Positions 16,531 through 26,471 of a stretch of DNA of 64,000 nucleotides are shown here, piece by piece. Source of the DNA: G963666895 sp963666895 (lineage in GTDB: Bacteria > Desulfobacterota > Desulfovibrionia > Desulfovibrionales > Desulfovibrionaceae); contig CAXXNS010000004.1 of assembly GCA_963666895.2 (NCBI GenBank), forward strand, positions 1-64,000, in the 5' to 3' direction. Position numbers and translations under genes: made by a program. The notes beneath the pieces were generated by a model that did no database searches, was not told the DNA's origin, and saw nothing but the letters and a program-made list of their open reading frames with translations. Numbering within the stretch: the stretch's first letter is position 1; every line of letters starts with the position of its first letter.

Positions 16531-17835
16531 TCAATCAACGTCGCCCAGCAGCCTGTCCACCAGGATGGCCGCGGCGGAACGCACGGACAGGTGGTTGTAC
16601 CCGTCCAGGCAGCGCAGGGGCCGCAGGGTCTCGGCCTGGTGGAACCAGTCCAGGTTCCGGGCGGCCTCCATGTCCAGGCCGTGTCCCGTGCCCAGGATCA
16701 GGAGCACCGGGCCCTGGTCCAGCCAGCGGGCCGCCTGGGGCAGGGGCACGCCGGAATTCTCACTGCGGGCCGAGGTCAGGGCCAGGCGGGGTTTCTGCCC
16801 GCACTTGGCCTCGATGTCAACAACCGCGTCCTCCACGGTCCGGGCCACGGTGACCAGGGACAGGGCTTCGGCCCGGTCCGGGTTGGCCGCCTTTCCGGGC
16901 CCGGCCACCCAATGGTCAAGCAGGGTCCGGGCCAGCCGCCGCTGGTCTTCCAGGGGCGTGAGAACGAACATCCCGCCCAATCCATAGGTGCGGGAACAGC
17001 GGGCTATATCGTGAATGTCCAGGTTCGTCAAGGAAACGGCCTTGGTTTCCCCCTGTTTGGTGCGCATGGGCCAGTGGGTCAGGGCGATGTACAGATTCCG
17101 GCCCCGGCGCCGCCTGGGCAGGGTGCGCAAATGCTCCAGATCCCCGGCGGACAGGTCGGCCGAGGCCAGCAGCCCGGGCCGCCTGGCCAGGGTCTGGGCC
17201 AGGGCCTGTTCGCGCCGCCAGGCCGCGATGCGGCCGTGGTCCCCGGAGCGCAGAATCTCGGGCACGGCCGCGCCCTCGAACTCCTCGGGCCGGGTGTAGT
17301 GCGGGTATTCCAGCAGGCCCGAGGAAAAGCTCTCCTCTTCCAGGGAGGCCTCCTTGTGCATGAAGTCGGGCAGGAGCCGGGCCACGGCCTCGATGAGGCA
17401 GAGCGCGCCGGACTCGCCGCCGTTGAGCACCACGTCGCCCACGCTGACGTGCTCCAGGGGAAAGGCGTCCAGGAGCCGCTCGTCCACGCCCTCGTACCGG
17501 CCGCAGACCAGGGTCAGGTGCTCCTCGCGGGCCAGCTCCCGGGCCAGGTCCTGGTCCAGGGCGCGGCCGCGCGGGCTCAGGTACAGCATGCGGCCCTTGG
17601 GCTCCTTGTCCTGCACGGCGCGCAGGGTCTTGGCCAGGGGCTCGACCATCATGACCAGGCCCGGACCGCCGCCGTAGGGCTTGTCGTCCACGGTCTGGTG
17701 CCGGTCCGTGGTATGCGCCCTCGGAGTCACGGCCTCCACCGCCACCAGACCGGACTCCACGGCCTTGCCGAGAAGGCCGACGGTAAGCGAGGAATCGAAA
17801 AATTCCGGGAAGATGGTGACGATCGTAAAGCGCAT
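16531..17835 (-). CDS. trmD: tRNA (guanine-N1-)-methyltransferase TrmD fused to a second RNA methyltransferase domain
   Basis: 434 residues, against about 250 for ordinary TrmD. Residues 1-240 are TrmD: FTIVTIFPEFFDS, DDKPYGGGPGLVMM, LVCGRYEGVDERLL, SVGDVVLNGGE and LLEYPHYTRP, making m1G37 in tRNA. Residues about 250-434 resemble the putative SAM-dependent RNA methyltransferase domain attached to TrmD in Desulfovibrio relatives: NLYIALTHWPM, SLTNLDIHDIARCSRTYGL, LILGTGHGLDMEAA and YNHLSVRSAAAI, typical of the knotted SPOUT fold. The second substrate is unknown. The ATG at 17835 is 23 nt after the rimM stop. Confidence 0.93.
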   Translation of the reverse strand: MRFTIVTIFPEFFDSSLTVGLLGKAVESGLVAVEAVTPRAHTTDRHQTVDDKPYGGGPGLVMMVEPLAKTLRAVQDKEPKGRMLYLSPRGRALDQDLARELAREEHLTLVCGRYEGVDERLLDAFPLEHVSVGDVVLNGGESGALCLIEAVARLLPDFMHKEASLEEESFSSGLLEYPHYTRPEEFEGAAVPEILRSGDHGRIAAWRREQALAQTLARRPGLLASADLSAGDLEHLRTLPRRRRGRNLYIALTHWPMRTKQGETKAVSLTNLDIHDIARCSRTYGLGGMFVLTPLEDQRRLARTLLDHWVAGPGKAANPDRAEALSLVTVARTVEDAVVDIEAKCGQKPRLALTSARSENSGVPLPQAARWLDQGPVLLILGTGHGLDMEAARNLDWFHQAETLRPLRCLDGYNHLSVRSAAAILVDRLLGDVD

Positions 17836-17858
17836 GGGTACGGCTTCTTCCCAGGAGG

Positions 17859-18431
17859 TCAACCCTTGTCTTCAGGGTCGGCCAGGTACAGGTCCAGCAG
17901 GCCCTCGGGCGGGTCCACGGTGATGGTCCCGGCCTCCAGGTCCACGGACAGGATGACCTCGTCCACCGCGGGCAGGAGAATCTCCTTGCCCGAGGGGTGC
18001 GCGACCACCCAGACCTCGTGCTCGGCCGTGTCCAGGAAATTCTCGAACCGGCCCAGGCTCTGGCCCTGTTCGTCCACGACCTCCAGGCCCAGCAGGTCGT
18101 GCAGATAGACCTCGTCGTCGTCCAGTTCGGGAAGGTCGGCCTCGTTGACGGCCAGGTCCAGGCCGGTGAGCAGGGCGGCCTGGTCGCGGTCGTCCACGCC
18201 GTCGAGCTTGACCAGGAGCACGCGGCCGTGGGGCCGCCATTTGGCCAGGCCAAAGGTCATGATGGTCCCGTCCCGGTCCAGGAGATGCACCTGGGACAGG
18301 TTGTCGAACAAGTCGGGGGACTGGGCCTGGGAATGCACGGAAAGCTCGCCGCGCACGCCGTGCGGCTTGCCTGTGCGGCCCACGATGACCATGTCCGCGT
18401 TGGGTTCCTTGTCCCCACTTCTGGGGGTCAT
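17859..18431 (-). CDS. rimM: Ribosome maturation factor RimM
   Basis: 190 residues. The N-terminal RimM domain shows VIVGRTGKPHGVRGELSVHS, and the PRC-barrel-like C-terminus shows YLHDLLGLEVVDEQG, VWVVAHPSGKEILLP and ILSVDLEAGTITVDPPEGL. It assists 30S maturation through S19. The start at 18431 follows khpA by 10 nt; the frame is longer upstream but lacks similarity. Confidence 0.94.
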   Translation of the reverse strand: MTPRSGDKEPNADMVIVGRTGKPHGVRGELSVHSQAQSPDLFDNLSQVHLLDRDGTIMTFGLAKWRPHGRVLLVKLDGVDDRDQAALLTGLDLAVNEADLPELDDDEVYLHDLLGLEVVDEQGQSLGRFENFLDTAEHEVWVVAHPSGKEILLPAVDEVILSVDLEAGTITVDPPEGLLDLYLADPEDKG

Positions 18432-18441
18432 GGACCGTTCC

Positions 18442-18675
18442 CTATTCCAGGATCTCCAGCACGGCCCGCTTGCGGGCCTTGGTGGAAACGGCTCCAAGCA
18501 GGGTGCGCATGGCCCTGGCCGTGCGTCCCTGTTTGCCGATGACTTTGCCCAGATCTTCCTTGGCCACCTTGAGCTCAATCACGGAGGTCTGTTCGCCCTC
18601 CACTTCCGTCACAATCACAGCGTCCGGATTGTCTACGAGCGACCTGGCGATGTACTCGATGAGTTCCTTGAGCAT
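18442..18675 (-). CDS. khpA: KH-domain RNA-binding protein KhpA
   Basis: 77 residues. LKELIEYIARSLVDNPDAV, then a KH core with GKVIGKQGRTARAMRTLL (GxxG = GKQG). This is the YlqC/KhpA family, found between rpsP and rimM in many bacteria. SD GGAGGTTGCC precedes the ATG at 18675. It binds RNA, probably with a KhpB partner encoded elsewhere. Confidence 0.93.
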   Translation of the reverse strand: MLKELIEYIARSLVDNPDAVIVTEVEGEQTSVIELKVAKEDLGKVIGKQGRTARAMRTLLGAVSTKARKRAVLEILE

Positions 18676-18738
18676 GGCAACCTCCGCTGGTGCTGTCGTC
18701 ATCGCGCCGTTATGGACCCCGGGGTGGGGCGACCGGCG

Positions 18739-18978
18739 CTAGGCGCCGGCCTGCTTGATCAGGGAGCGGACCGTATTGGAGGGCTGGGCGCCTTCCTTGG
18801 TCCACTTGTCGAGCTTTTCCTTGTCGATCACGATCTCCGCGGGCTCCACCATGGGATTGTAGTGGCCCAGGTACTCCAGGGGGCGGCCGTCGCGACGCAC
18901 CTGGCTGTCAATGGCCACGATGCGGTAAAACGGACGCTTTTTGGAACCCATCCGGGTCAGACGAATTTTCACTGACAT
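18739..18978 (-). CDS. rpsP: 30S ribosomal protein S16
   Basis: 79 residues: SVKIRLTRMGSKKRPFYRIV, DSQVRRDGRPLEYLGHYNP and KWTKEGAQPSNTVRSLI are the S16 signatures. SD GGAGAGAAAGCT precedes the ATG at 18978. Second gene of the ffh cluster, 69 nt after ffh. Confidence 0.97.
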   Translation of the reverse strand: MSVKIRLTRMGSKKRPFYRIVAIDSQVRRDGRPLEYLGHYNPMVEPAEIVIDKEKLDKWTKEGAQPSNTVRSLIKQAGA

Positions 18979-19047
18979 AGCTTTCTCTCCAATTATTCCA
19001 ACAATAGTTGTTGATTTCCAAAAAAGCAAGAACCACTGACGCTTTGA

Positions 19048-20529
<1,482 letters not shown>

Positions 20530-20647
20530 GTTCGTGGCGCTCCTGGTGGCTGGGGCGAGGGGCGTACGTCACCACCCGTGCCTCCGGCACGTAAAGGGAC
20601 TGTGTGGTAATGGAGTTGGCCCGGCAAGTCAAGGAAATCCGGGAAAG

Positions 20648-22801
20648 TCAGGCCGAAGCCCGGGCGGGCAGACGCACCGTGACCGTGGTGCCCGCCTTCT
20701 CGGAACAATCCATGCGCGCGTTGCCGCCGTGCAGTTCCGCGATGAGGCGCACGGCATAGGTGCCCAGCCCGCGGCCGTTGTCCTTGCCGCTGGTGGTGTA
20801 CTTGTCGAAGAACACGTCCCGCATGTCCTGGGGCACGCACTCCTGGTTGTGCACGGCCAAAACCAGGTCGCCCCCGTTCTCCAGGGACACGGTCACCCCA
20901 TCCTTGCCTCCGGCCTCCAGGGCGTTGAACACCAGGTTCTCCAGCACCGACCGGAGCAGGCGGCCGTCGCCGTTCACCGGCAGGCAGTCCTTGCGGGTGC
21001 AGACGTGGCCGTTGAGAAGCAGGCGCAGTTCCTCGACCGGGCGGTCGTAGCGCTGGGCGGCATCGGTGAGCACGCCCCGGCACACGTCCACCAGATCCAC
21101 CTCCCGGGGATCAAGCCGGTAGTCGCCGGATTCCAGGGCGTGCAGGTCCAGGGAAAGATTCAGAAGCTCGAGCATGCGCGAGGCGGCCGCCTCCAGGCGG
21201 CCCACCAGCATCTGCTGCTTGTCGGTCAGGTTGTCGCTGGCCTTGAGCAGTTGGCAGACCCCGACCACGGACTGCACGGGCTGGCGCAGGTCGTGCCGGA
21301 TGACCCGCTCCATGTCCTCGCGCATGGTCTGGAGCTGCTTGCTCTCGGTGTTGTCCAGGAGGGTGAAGATCATCTCCTTGTCGCGGTCCCCGGTCTCCAG
21401 CAGGGCGGCCGAGATGAGCACGTCCATGAGTCGCCCGTCCCTGCGCACCAGCCGGGTCTCCACCGACACCGTGCCCGATCCGGAAAACACCGCGTGCAGA
21501 ATCCGGCCCACCCGCTCGAATTCCTGGTCGCTCGGATAGAACATGCGGGTGTCCTTGCCCTCCACGTCCACGGGCAGATAGCCGAGCATCTCGCACAGCC
21601 GGTAGTTGACCATGGACAGCGTGCGGTTCTCGCTCACCAGGCCGATGCCCACCGGAGCGGAGCTGAGCACCGCGGCCAGGGTGGCCTCGCTCTGGCGCAG
21701 GCGGGCCACGGTCTGGTCGTCCTCGGTCACGTCCCGGGCATGGACCACGAAGCCCTCCACTCCGCGGTCCCGGTCCAGCAGGGGGTTGATAACGGACTGG
21801 AAGACCAGGCCGTCGCGTTCGTCCCGGTAGCTGACCAGCTCGCCGGTGGCGCGGGCCTTTTCAAACTGCGCCTTTCGGAAGGCGGCCACTTCGGGTTCGA
21901 GCATGGAAAACCGGTCCCGGCCGATGAATTCCTGCCGCGCACCGCCCCAGGAAACGGCTCCGGCCGCATTGATGTCCAGCAGCCGCCCGTGCGCGTCGGT
22001 CACGTAGGCCGTCTCCGGGATGGCTTCCATAAGGGCGTCGAACATCCGTTTTCTGGCGGCCAGGGCCTCCTCGGCCCGCCTGCGCCCCTCGGCCTCCTCC
22101 TCCATGCGCCGGGCCGTGCGGGCCAGCTTGCCGGTCCGCTCCCGGAGCTGCTCCTCGGTGCGCACCCGGGCCTGTTGGTACAGGGCCTCCATGCGCACGC
22201 GCTCGCTGACGTCCAGGACCACGCCGTGGATGCGGCTGGGCACGCCGTACTCGTCGCTCTCCACCTCGGCCTGGGCCACGGCCCGGCCCACGCTGCCGTC
22301 GCGGCGCGGAAAGGAGAACAAAAAGGCCCCCACGTTCATGCCCTCGTGCAGCCGGTCCCTGGCCTGAGCCACCACCGGACGGTCCACAGGGTCCACCCGG
22401 TCCAGGAACAGGTTCCAGGTGGTGCGCTCCTCGGACGCCCGGACACCGAGCATCTCCTTGAAGGACAGGCTCCACTCCATCTGTTCGGAGGGAAGGTGCT
22501 GGACGAACCCGCCCATGCGGGTCATGGACCGCGACCAGTCCAGAGGGTGGCGCTCCTCATCCAGCCTGTCGCTGTCACTTTCTTCCAGGGGGATAAAAAG
22601 GCTGGCCGGGTCCACGGCCAGGTGATCACAAAGCTTGGCAATGACATCGAACGAAGGCGAGGAAAGGCCCCTCTCGATCATGCTCAGATATTGCTCGGTA
22701 ACTCCGACCAGTTCGGCCAGGTGAGCCTGGGTCAACCGCTTAAGCTCCCGGAGAAGTTTGAGGCGGCGCCCAAACGAGAGTTTGAGTTCCTTTCCTTGCA
22801 T
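20648..22801 (-). CDS. XRE-HTH / PAS / histidine kinase hybrid sensor
   Basis: 717 residues, no membrane segment. Order: XRE helix-turn-helix (8-66, LTQAHLAELVGVTEQYLSMI), PAS-like domain (about 88-200), coiled coil (205-245), two PAS domains (about 250-370, 375-490), a HisKA-like H-box RVIRHDLRQPVQS (His near 503) and a HATPase (N-box LENLVFNALEAGG, G2 GRGLGTYAVRL). The G1 box is altered (HNQECVPQ). A DNA-binding HTH on a kinase is unusual: it may bind DNA and signal from there. No SD precedes the ATG at 22801; an in-frame TAG upstream limits the start. Its N-terminal 200 residues are paralogous to the gene at 24579. Confidence 0.85.
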   Translation of the reverse strand: MQGKELKLSFGRRLKLLRELKRLTQAHLAELVGVTEQYLSMIERGLSSPSFDVIAKLCDHLAVDPASLFIPLEESDSDRLDEERHPLDWSRSMTRMGGFVQHLPSEQMEWSLSFKEMLGVRASEERTTWNLFLDRVDPVDRPVVAQARDRLHEGMNVGAFLFSFPRRDGSVGRAVAQAEVESDEYGVPSRIHGVVLDVSERVRMEALYQQARVRTEEQLRERTGKLARTARRMEEEAEGRRRAEEALAARKRMFDALMEAIPETAYVTDAHGRLLDINAAGAVSWGGARQEFIGRDRFSMLEPEVAAFRKAQFEKARATGELVSYRDERDGLVFQSVINPLLDRDRGVEGFVVHARDVTEDDQTVARLRQSEATLAAVLSSAPVGIGLVSENRTLSMVNYRLCEMLGYLPVDVEGKDTRMFYPSDQEFERVGRILHAVFSGSGTVSVETRLVRRDGRLMDVLISAALLETGDRDKEMIFTLLDNTESKQLQTMREDMERVIRHDLRQPVQSVVGVCQLLKASDNLTDKQQMLVGRLEAAASRMLELLNLSLDLHALESGDYRLDPREVDLVDVCRGVLTDAAQRYDRPVEELRLLLNGHVCTRKDCLPVNGDGRLLRSVLENLVFNALEAGGKDGVTVSLENGGDLVLAVHNQECVPQDMRDVFFDKYTTSGKDNGRGLGTYAVRLIAELHGGNARMDCSEKAGTTVTVRLPARASA

Positions 22802-22878
22802 GCAGGCATGCTACATGATCAAAAAAGAGAAAAACATAAACTTTGAGTTCAATTTTTTGTTTTTTTCCGAACAACGCG

Positions 22879-23727
22879 TCAGGCCCGCGCCCGGGTGCCG
22901 AGATAGATTCCGGCCAGGGCCAGCCCTACTCCGGCCATCTCCAACAAACCAGGACGCCTGGCGAAAAACAACACGTCCCAGAGGTAGGAACACACCGGCT
23001 GCGCCAGCAACAGCAGACCGACCAGGGCCGTGGGCGTGGTCCGCGCCCCCCGGGTGATGAACACCCAGCCCAGGACCTGGCCCACCACGCCGTAGCCCAC
23101 CAGGGCGATCCAGGACCGGGCGCTGGGGATGGCGAAGGAGTCTCCGGCCGCGGCCATGGCCGTGCCCAGGAACGCGGCGCAGATCAGGGAGAGCACGGCC
23201 ACGATGCGCAGGGGATCCTCGTCGGTGCCGGTGGCGGCGCGCTTGAGCGCCAGGAGATAGAGCGCGTAGAAAAAGGCCGCGGCCAGGCCCAGGGCCACGC
23301 CTTGCCGCGAGCCCGGGCCGAAGTCCGCCCACTGCGGCCCCACGATGAGCCACAGCCCGGCCAGGGCCAGGGGCAGGGCCAGGGCCAGCACCGGCCGCAC
23401 GGGCTCGCGCAGCAGGGCCAGGGCCAGCAGGGGCAGGAGCACGGCCTGGAAGTTGGCCAGCAGGGTGCCCAGGCCCGGACCCAGGGACAGGATGGCCTGG
23501 TGCCAGCAGGTGATGTCGATGGTGAAGAACACGGCGCACAGGACCAGGATGCGGGCCAGGCGGCCCGAGGGCGGCTTGAGCCCGTCCCGGACGCAGACCC
23601 AGGCCAACAGGATCAGGCCGCCGAAGGCCATGCGCCAGAAGCCCGAGGCCAGGGCCGGAACCCCGGCCACCTTGACGAAAACCGGGGAGAAGCTGATGAG
23701 CACGGCGCCGATGAGCAGGCGGATCAT
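22879..23727 (-). CDS. DMT-superfamily transporter (EamA type)
   Basis: 282 residues with about ten hydrophobic helices in two EamA repeats (LLIGAVLISFSPVFVKVAG at the N-terminus, VALGLAAAFFYALYLLALKR at mid-length). Probably exports a metabolite; the substrate is unknown. The ATG overlaps the sfsA stop (ATGA), with AAGGAGG upstream, so sfsA and this gene form an operon lying between the two XRE-PAS genes. Confidence 0.85.
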   Translation of the reverse strand: MIRLLIGAVLISFSPVFVKVAGVPALASGFWRMAFGGLILLAWVCVRDGLKPPSGRLARILVLCAVFFTIDITCWHQAILSLGPGLGTLLANFQAVLLPLLALALLREPVRPVLALALPLALAGLWLIVGPQWADFGPGSRQGVALGLAAAFFYALYLLALKRAATGTDEDPLRIVAVLSLICAAFLGTAMAAAGDSFAIPSARSWIALVGYGVVGQVLGWVFITRGARTTPTALVGLLLLAQPVCSYLWDVLFFARRPGLLEMAGVGLALAGIYLGTRARA

Positions 23728-24443
23728 GCGGCCTCCTTGGCGGGCCGGGGCAGCACGGCCAGCCGGAGCCCCAGATCCAGCCCGTGGGGCGTGACCTCGG
23801 CCCGGTAGGGCCAGGCCTCCACGCCCGCGTCCAGGGCGCGGTACAGCAGGTTCTCGTACTCCGGGTCGATGAGCCCGGCCGGGGCGAAGCATCGGGCGTC
23901 CCCGCGCTGGACCAGGAAGAACAGGGCCGCCCGGGCCCCGGAACGGACCGCGTCCGTCAGCTCCAGCAGATGCTTGCGTCCCCGCTCCGTGGCCGCGTCC
24001 GGGAACAGGGCCACCCCGCCGTCCTCCACCAGGGTGACGTTCTTGCACTCCACCCATAATTCCCCGCGCGGGCCGGTGAGCCTGGCATCCAGGCGGCTGC
24101 TCCCCCGGACCCGCTCGGCATGGAAGGCCTGGTATCCGGACAGCTCGGGCATGGCCTTGGCCTGCCAGGCCGCCCGGAGCAGGCGCAGGGGGGTCGAGGT
24201 GTTCACGCCCACGGCCAGGCCGTGGAACCGGACCTGCTCCAGGGTCCAGGCCAGCTTGCGGTCCGGTTTGTCCGCCCGGGACAGCAGAATCTCGGCCCCG
24301 GGCCTGAGCAGGCCGAGCATGGTTCCGGTGTTGTTGGTGTGGGCCTCCACCCGCTGCCCGGCCATGTCCGCATGCACGGTGAACCGTTTTTCGCGGCCAA
24401 GGAAGCGGGCCGTCCGGAGGGGATGGGGATAGGACAGAAGCAT
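23724..24443 (-). CDS. sfsA: SfsA family DNA/RNA nuclease-like protein
   Basis: 239 residues. AHTNNTGTMLGLLRPG, the conserved ECKNVTLVEDG and FPDAATERGRKHLLEL, with FFLVQRGDARCFAPA, define the SfsA family. E. coli SfsA was named for sugar fermentation stimulation; the fold is nuclease-like. The start at 24443 begins at LLSYPHPLRTARFLGREKRF, where the family begins. Confidence 0.93.
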   Translation of the reverse strand: MLLSYPHPLRTARFLGREKRFTVHADMAGQRVEAHTNNTGTMLGLLRPGAEILLSRADKPDRKLAWTLEQVRFHGLAVGVNTSTPLRLLRAAWQAKAMPELSGYQAFHAERVRGSSRLDARLTGPRGELWVECKNVTLVEDGGVALFPDAATERGRKHLLELTDAVRSGARAALFFLVQRGDARCFAPAGLIDPEYENLLYRALDAGVEAWPYRAEVTPHGLDLGLRLAVLPRPAKEAA

Positions 24444-24578
24444 GGGCCGGATGTAGGGGTTCCCGACCGGATTGGCAAGCCCCCTTTCCGCCCCCCCCCG
24501 ATCCGCTTCCGATCCGCTTCCGGCCTTGAACCGATTTTTCATTTCATATAGTGAAGACCTCAACCCACCTCCAGCGCC

Positions 24579-26471
24579 ATGAACAAGAAAGCATTCGGCC
24601 AACGCCTCCGTTTCCTCCGGAAACTGGAACACAAGACCCAGGCCAGACTGGCCGAAGCCGCGGACATCACGGTGGAGCACCTGAGCAACCTGGAACGAGG
24701 CGCGTCCTCGCCCTCCTTCGAACTCATCATCAAGCTGGCGGCCGCCCTGGACACCACCCCGGCCAACCTCTTCCTGTTCACCCCCTTCCCGCTCATGGAC
24801 GAGGAGGAATCAGGCCAAGCCTCGGAGAACATGCTGGACTGGCGCGGCTACGTGACCCGCATCGGGTTCTTCGAGCACGACCACGTCACGGGCCGCTCCC
24901 TGTGGTCCGACTCCCTGATGGAGATCTTCGGCCTGCCGGCCAACATTGCGGGCAAGGGGCTGGACCTGATCCTGAAGCACGTGCTGGAGGAGGACCGAGA
25001 ATCCTTCCTGGCCGCGTACCAGCGCTTCATGGAGGGCAACAAGCCCCGGCTGAACACCTTCCGCTTCCAACGCAAGGACGGCTTCGTGCGTCTGGGCCTG
25101 GCCCAGGCCGAGGTGGAACGCGACGCCAACGGCCAGCCCTGCCGGGTGTTCGGACTGATCATGGACATCACCGAGCAGAAGCGCATGGAAAAGTCCCTGA
25201 GCGCCACGCACCAGAAGATGGAGCAGCGCATCAGCGCCCACACCCGGGAACTGCAGAACACGGTGCGCCGACTGGAAACCGAGGCCCGGGAAAGGGAAAA
25301 GGCGGAGCAGGAGGCCTCGGCCCTGTCCGTGCGGCTGCACCACATCCTGAACACCATCACCGACGCCTACCTGGACTACCACGTGCCCTCGGACACGGCC
25401 TACTACAGCCCGTCCTGGAAGGACATGCTGGGCTACGAGCCCGAGGAAATGGTCCGCACCGCGGAAGCCCTGCGGAACCTCATGCATCCGGACGACCGGG
25501 AACGGGTCCTGGTGCGCTTTCGAACCCTCGGCCTCGAGAAGGCGCAACGGGTGGACGACGAATTCCGCATGCGGGCCAAGGACGGTTCCTGGCGCTGGGT
25601 TCTGTCCCGGGCCCAGGTGGTGGAATGGGACGAGCAGAAACAGCCCCTCCGGATCATCATCGTGCACACCGACATCACCGCGCTCAAGCAGGCCATGGCC
25701 GCCCTGGAAAAGAGCGAGTCCCGCCTGGTCCGGGCCCACCAGCTGGCCCAGCTGGGCAGCTGGGAGCTGACCGTGTCCACCGGACGGCTGTGGTGGTCGA
25801 ACAACCTCTACCGGCTGTTCGGGTACGAGCCCGGAGAGGAAGACCTGAGCATGGAGTTTTTCCTCGGCCACATCCACCCGGACGACGTGCGCAACGTCCT
25901 GCACGAGCACTCCCTGGTCCGGCGGGGCAAGGACCACTACAGCGTGGAGTACCGATTTTATCGCAAGGACGGAGAGCTGCGCCACGGCCGGTCACTGGCC
26001 GACATCATCGGCGACCGGCAAGGCAAGGGCGACCGGGGATTACGTCTGGCCGGAGCCTTCCAGGACATCACGGACCGGAAAAAGGTCGAACTGGAGCTGG
26101 AGCTCAACCAGGAGGACTTCCGGCGCATCTTCCACCAAGCTCCCCTGGGCCTGACCCGGACAACCCTGGACGGCACCCTGCTCGAGGTCAACCAGGCCTT
26201 CGCCCACCTGCTGGGCTACCGGCAGGAAGAATTGGAGGGTATGCTGATCAGCGAAATCAGCCACCCCGGGGACATGGCCAGGAACGAGGCCCTGCGCAAG
26301 GAAACCCTGGACAAGGGGCTGGACAGGTTCGAGATGGACAAGCGGTACGTGCGCAAGGACGGCTCCGTGATCCAGACCCGGCTCCACGTCGGGGTGCTCC
26401 GCAACCTGGACGGCAAGGCCTCCCATCTGGTGGGCATGCTTATCCCCATCAGGAAGGACGACAAAGACTAG
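24579..26471 (+). CDS. XRE-HTH protein with four PAS domains and no output kinase
   Basis: 630 residues, soluble. An XRE helix-turn-helix (6-62, KTQARLAEAADITVEHLSNL) is followed by PAS-like domains at about 88-195, 262-375, 385-505 and 510-628, with a coiled coil at 196-255. PAC-type ends recur (FGLIMDITEQK, IIVHTDITALK, AGAFQDITDRKK). There is no histidine kinase, GGDEF, EAL or ATPase. It therefore looks like a PAS-controlled DNA-binding regulator or a partner of its paralogue at 20648, with which it shares the HTH and first PAS (LDW-x7-TR-x-G-x-F). It converges on the B12-radical SAM gene with overlapping stops (CTAG). Confidence 0.85.
   Translation: MNKKAFGQRLRFLRKLEHKTQARLAEAADITVEHLSNLERGASSPSFELIIKLAAALDTTPANLFLFTPFPLMDEEESGQASENMLDWRGYVTRIGFFEHDHVTGRSLWSDSLMEIFGLPANIAGKGLDLILKHVLEEDRESFLAAYQRFMEGNKPRLNTFRFQRKDGFVRLGLAQAEVERDANGQPCRVFGLIMDITEQKRMEKSLSATHQKMEQRISAHTRELQNTVRRLETEAREREKAEQEASALSVRLHHILNTITDAYLDYHVPSDTAYYSPSWKDMLGYEPEEMVRTAEALRNLMHPDDRERVLVRFRTLGLEKAQRVDDEFRMRAKDGSWRWVLSRAQVVEWDEQKQPLRIIIVHTDITALKQAMAALEKSESRLVRAHQLAQLGSWELTVSTGRLWWSNNLYRLFGYEPGEEDLSMEFFLGHIHPDDVRNVLHEHSLVRRGKDHYSVEYRFYRKDGELRHGRSLADIIGDRQGKGDRGLRLAGAFQDITDRKKVELELELNQEDFRRIFHQAPLGLTRTTLDGTLLEVNQAFAHLLGYRQEELEGMLISEISHPGDMARNEALRKETLDKGLDRFEMDKRYVRKDGSVIQTRLHVGVLRNLDGKASHLVGMLIPIRKDDKD

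Noticed and set aside
24486..24500. Run of nine or ten C upstream of the XRE-PAS gene
   Set aside because: Possible phase-variable tract, but it lies well before the promoter region of 24579 and upstream of the sfsA start; nothing links it to either gene, and run length is unreliable given the other indels.
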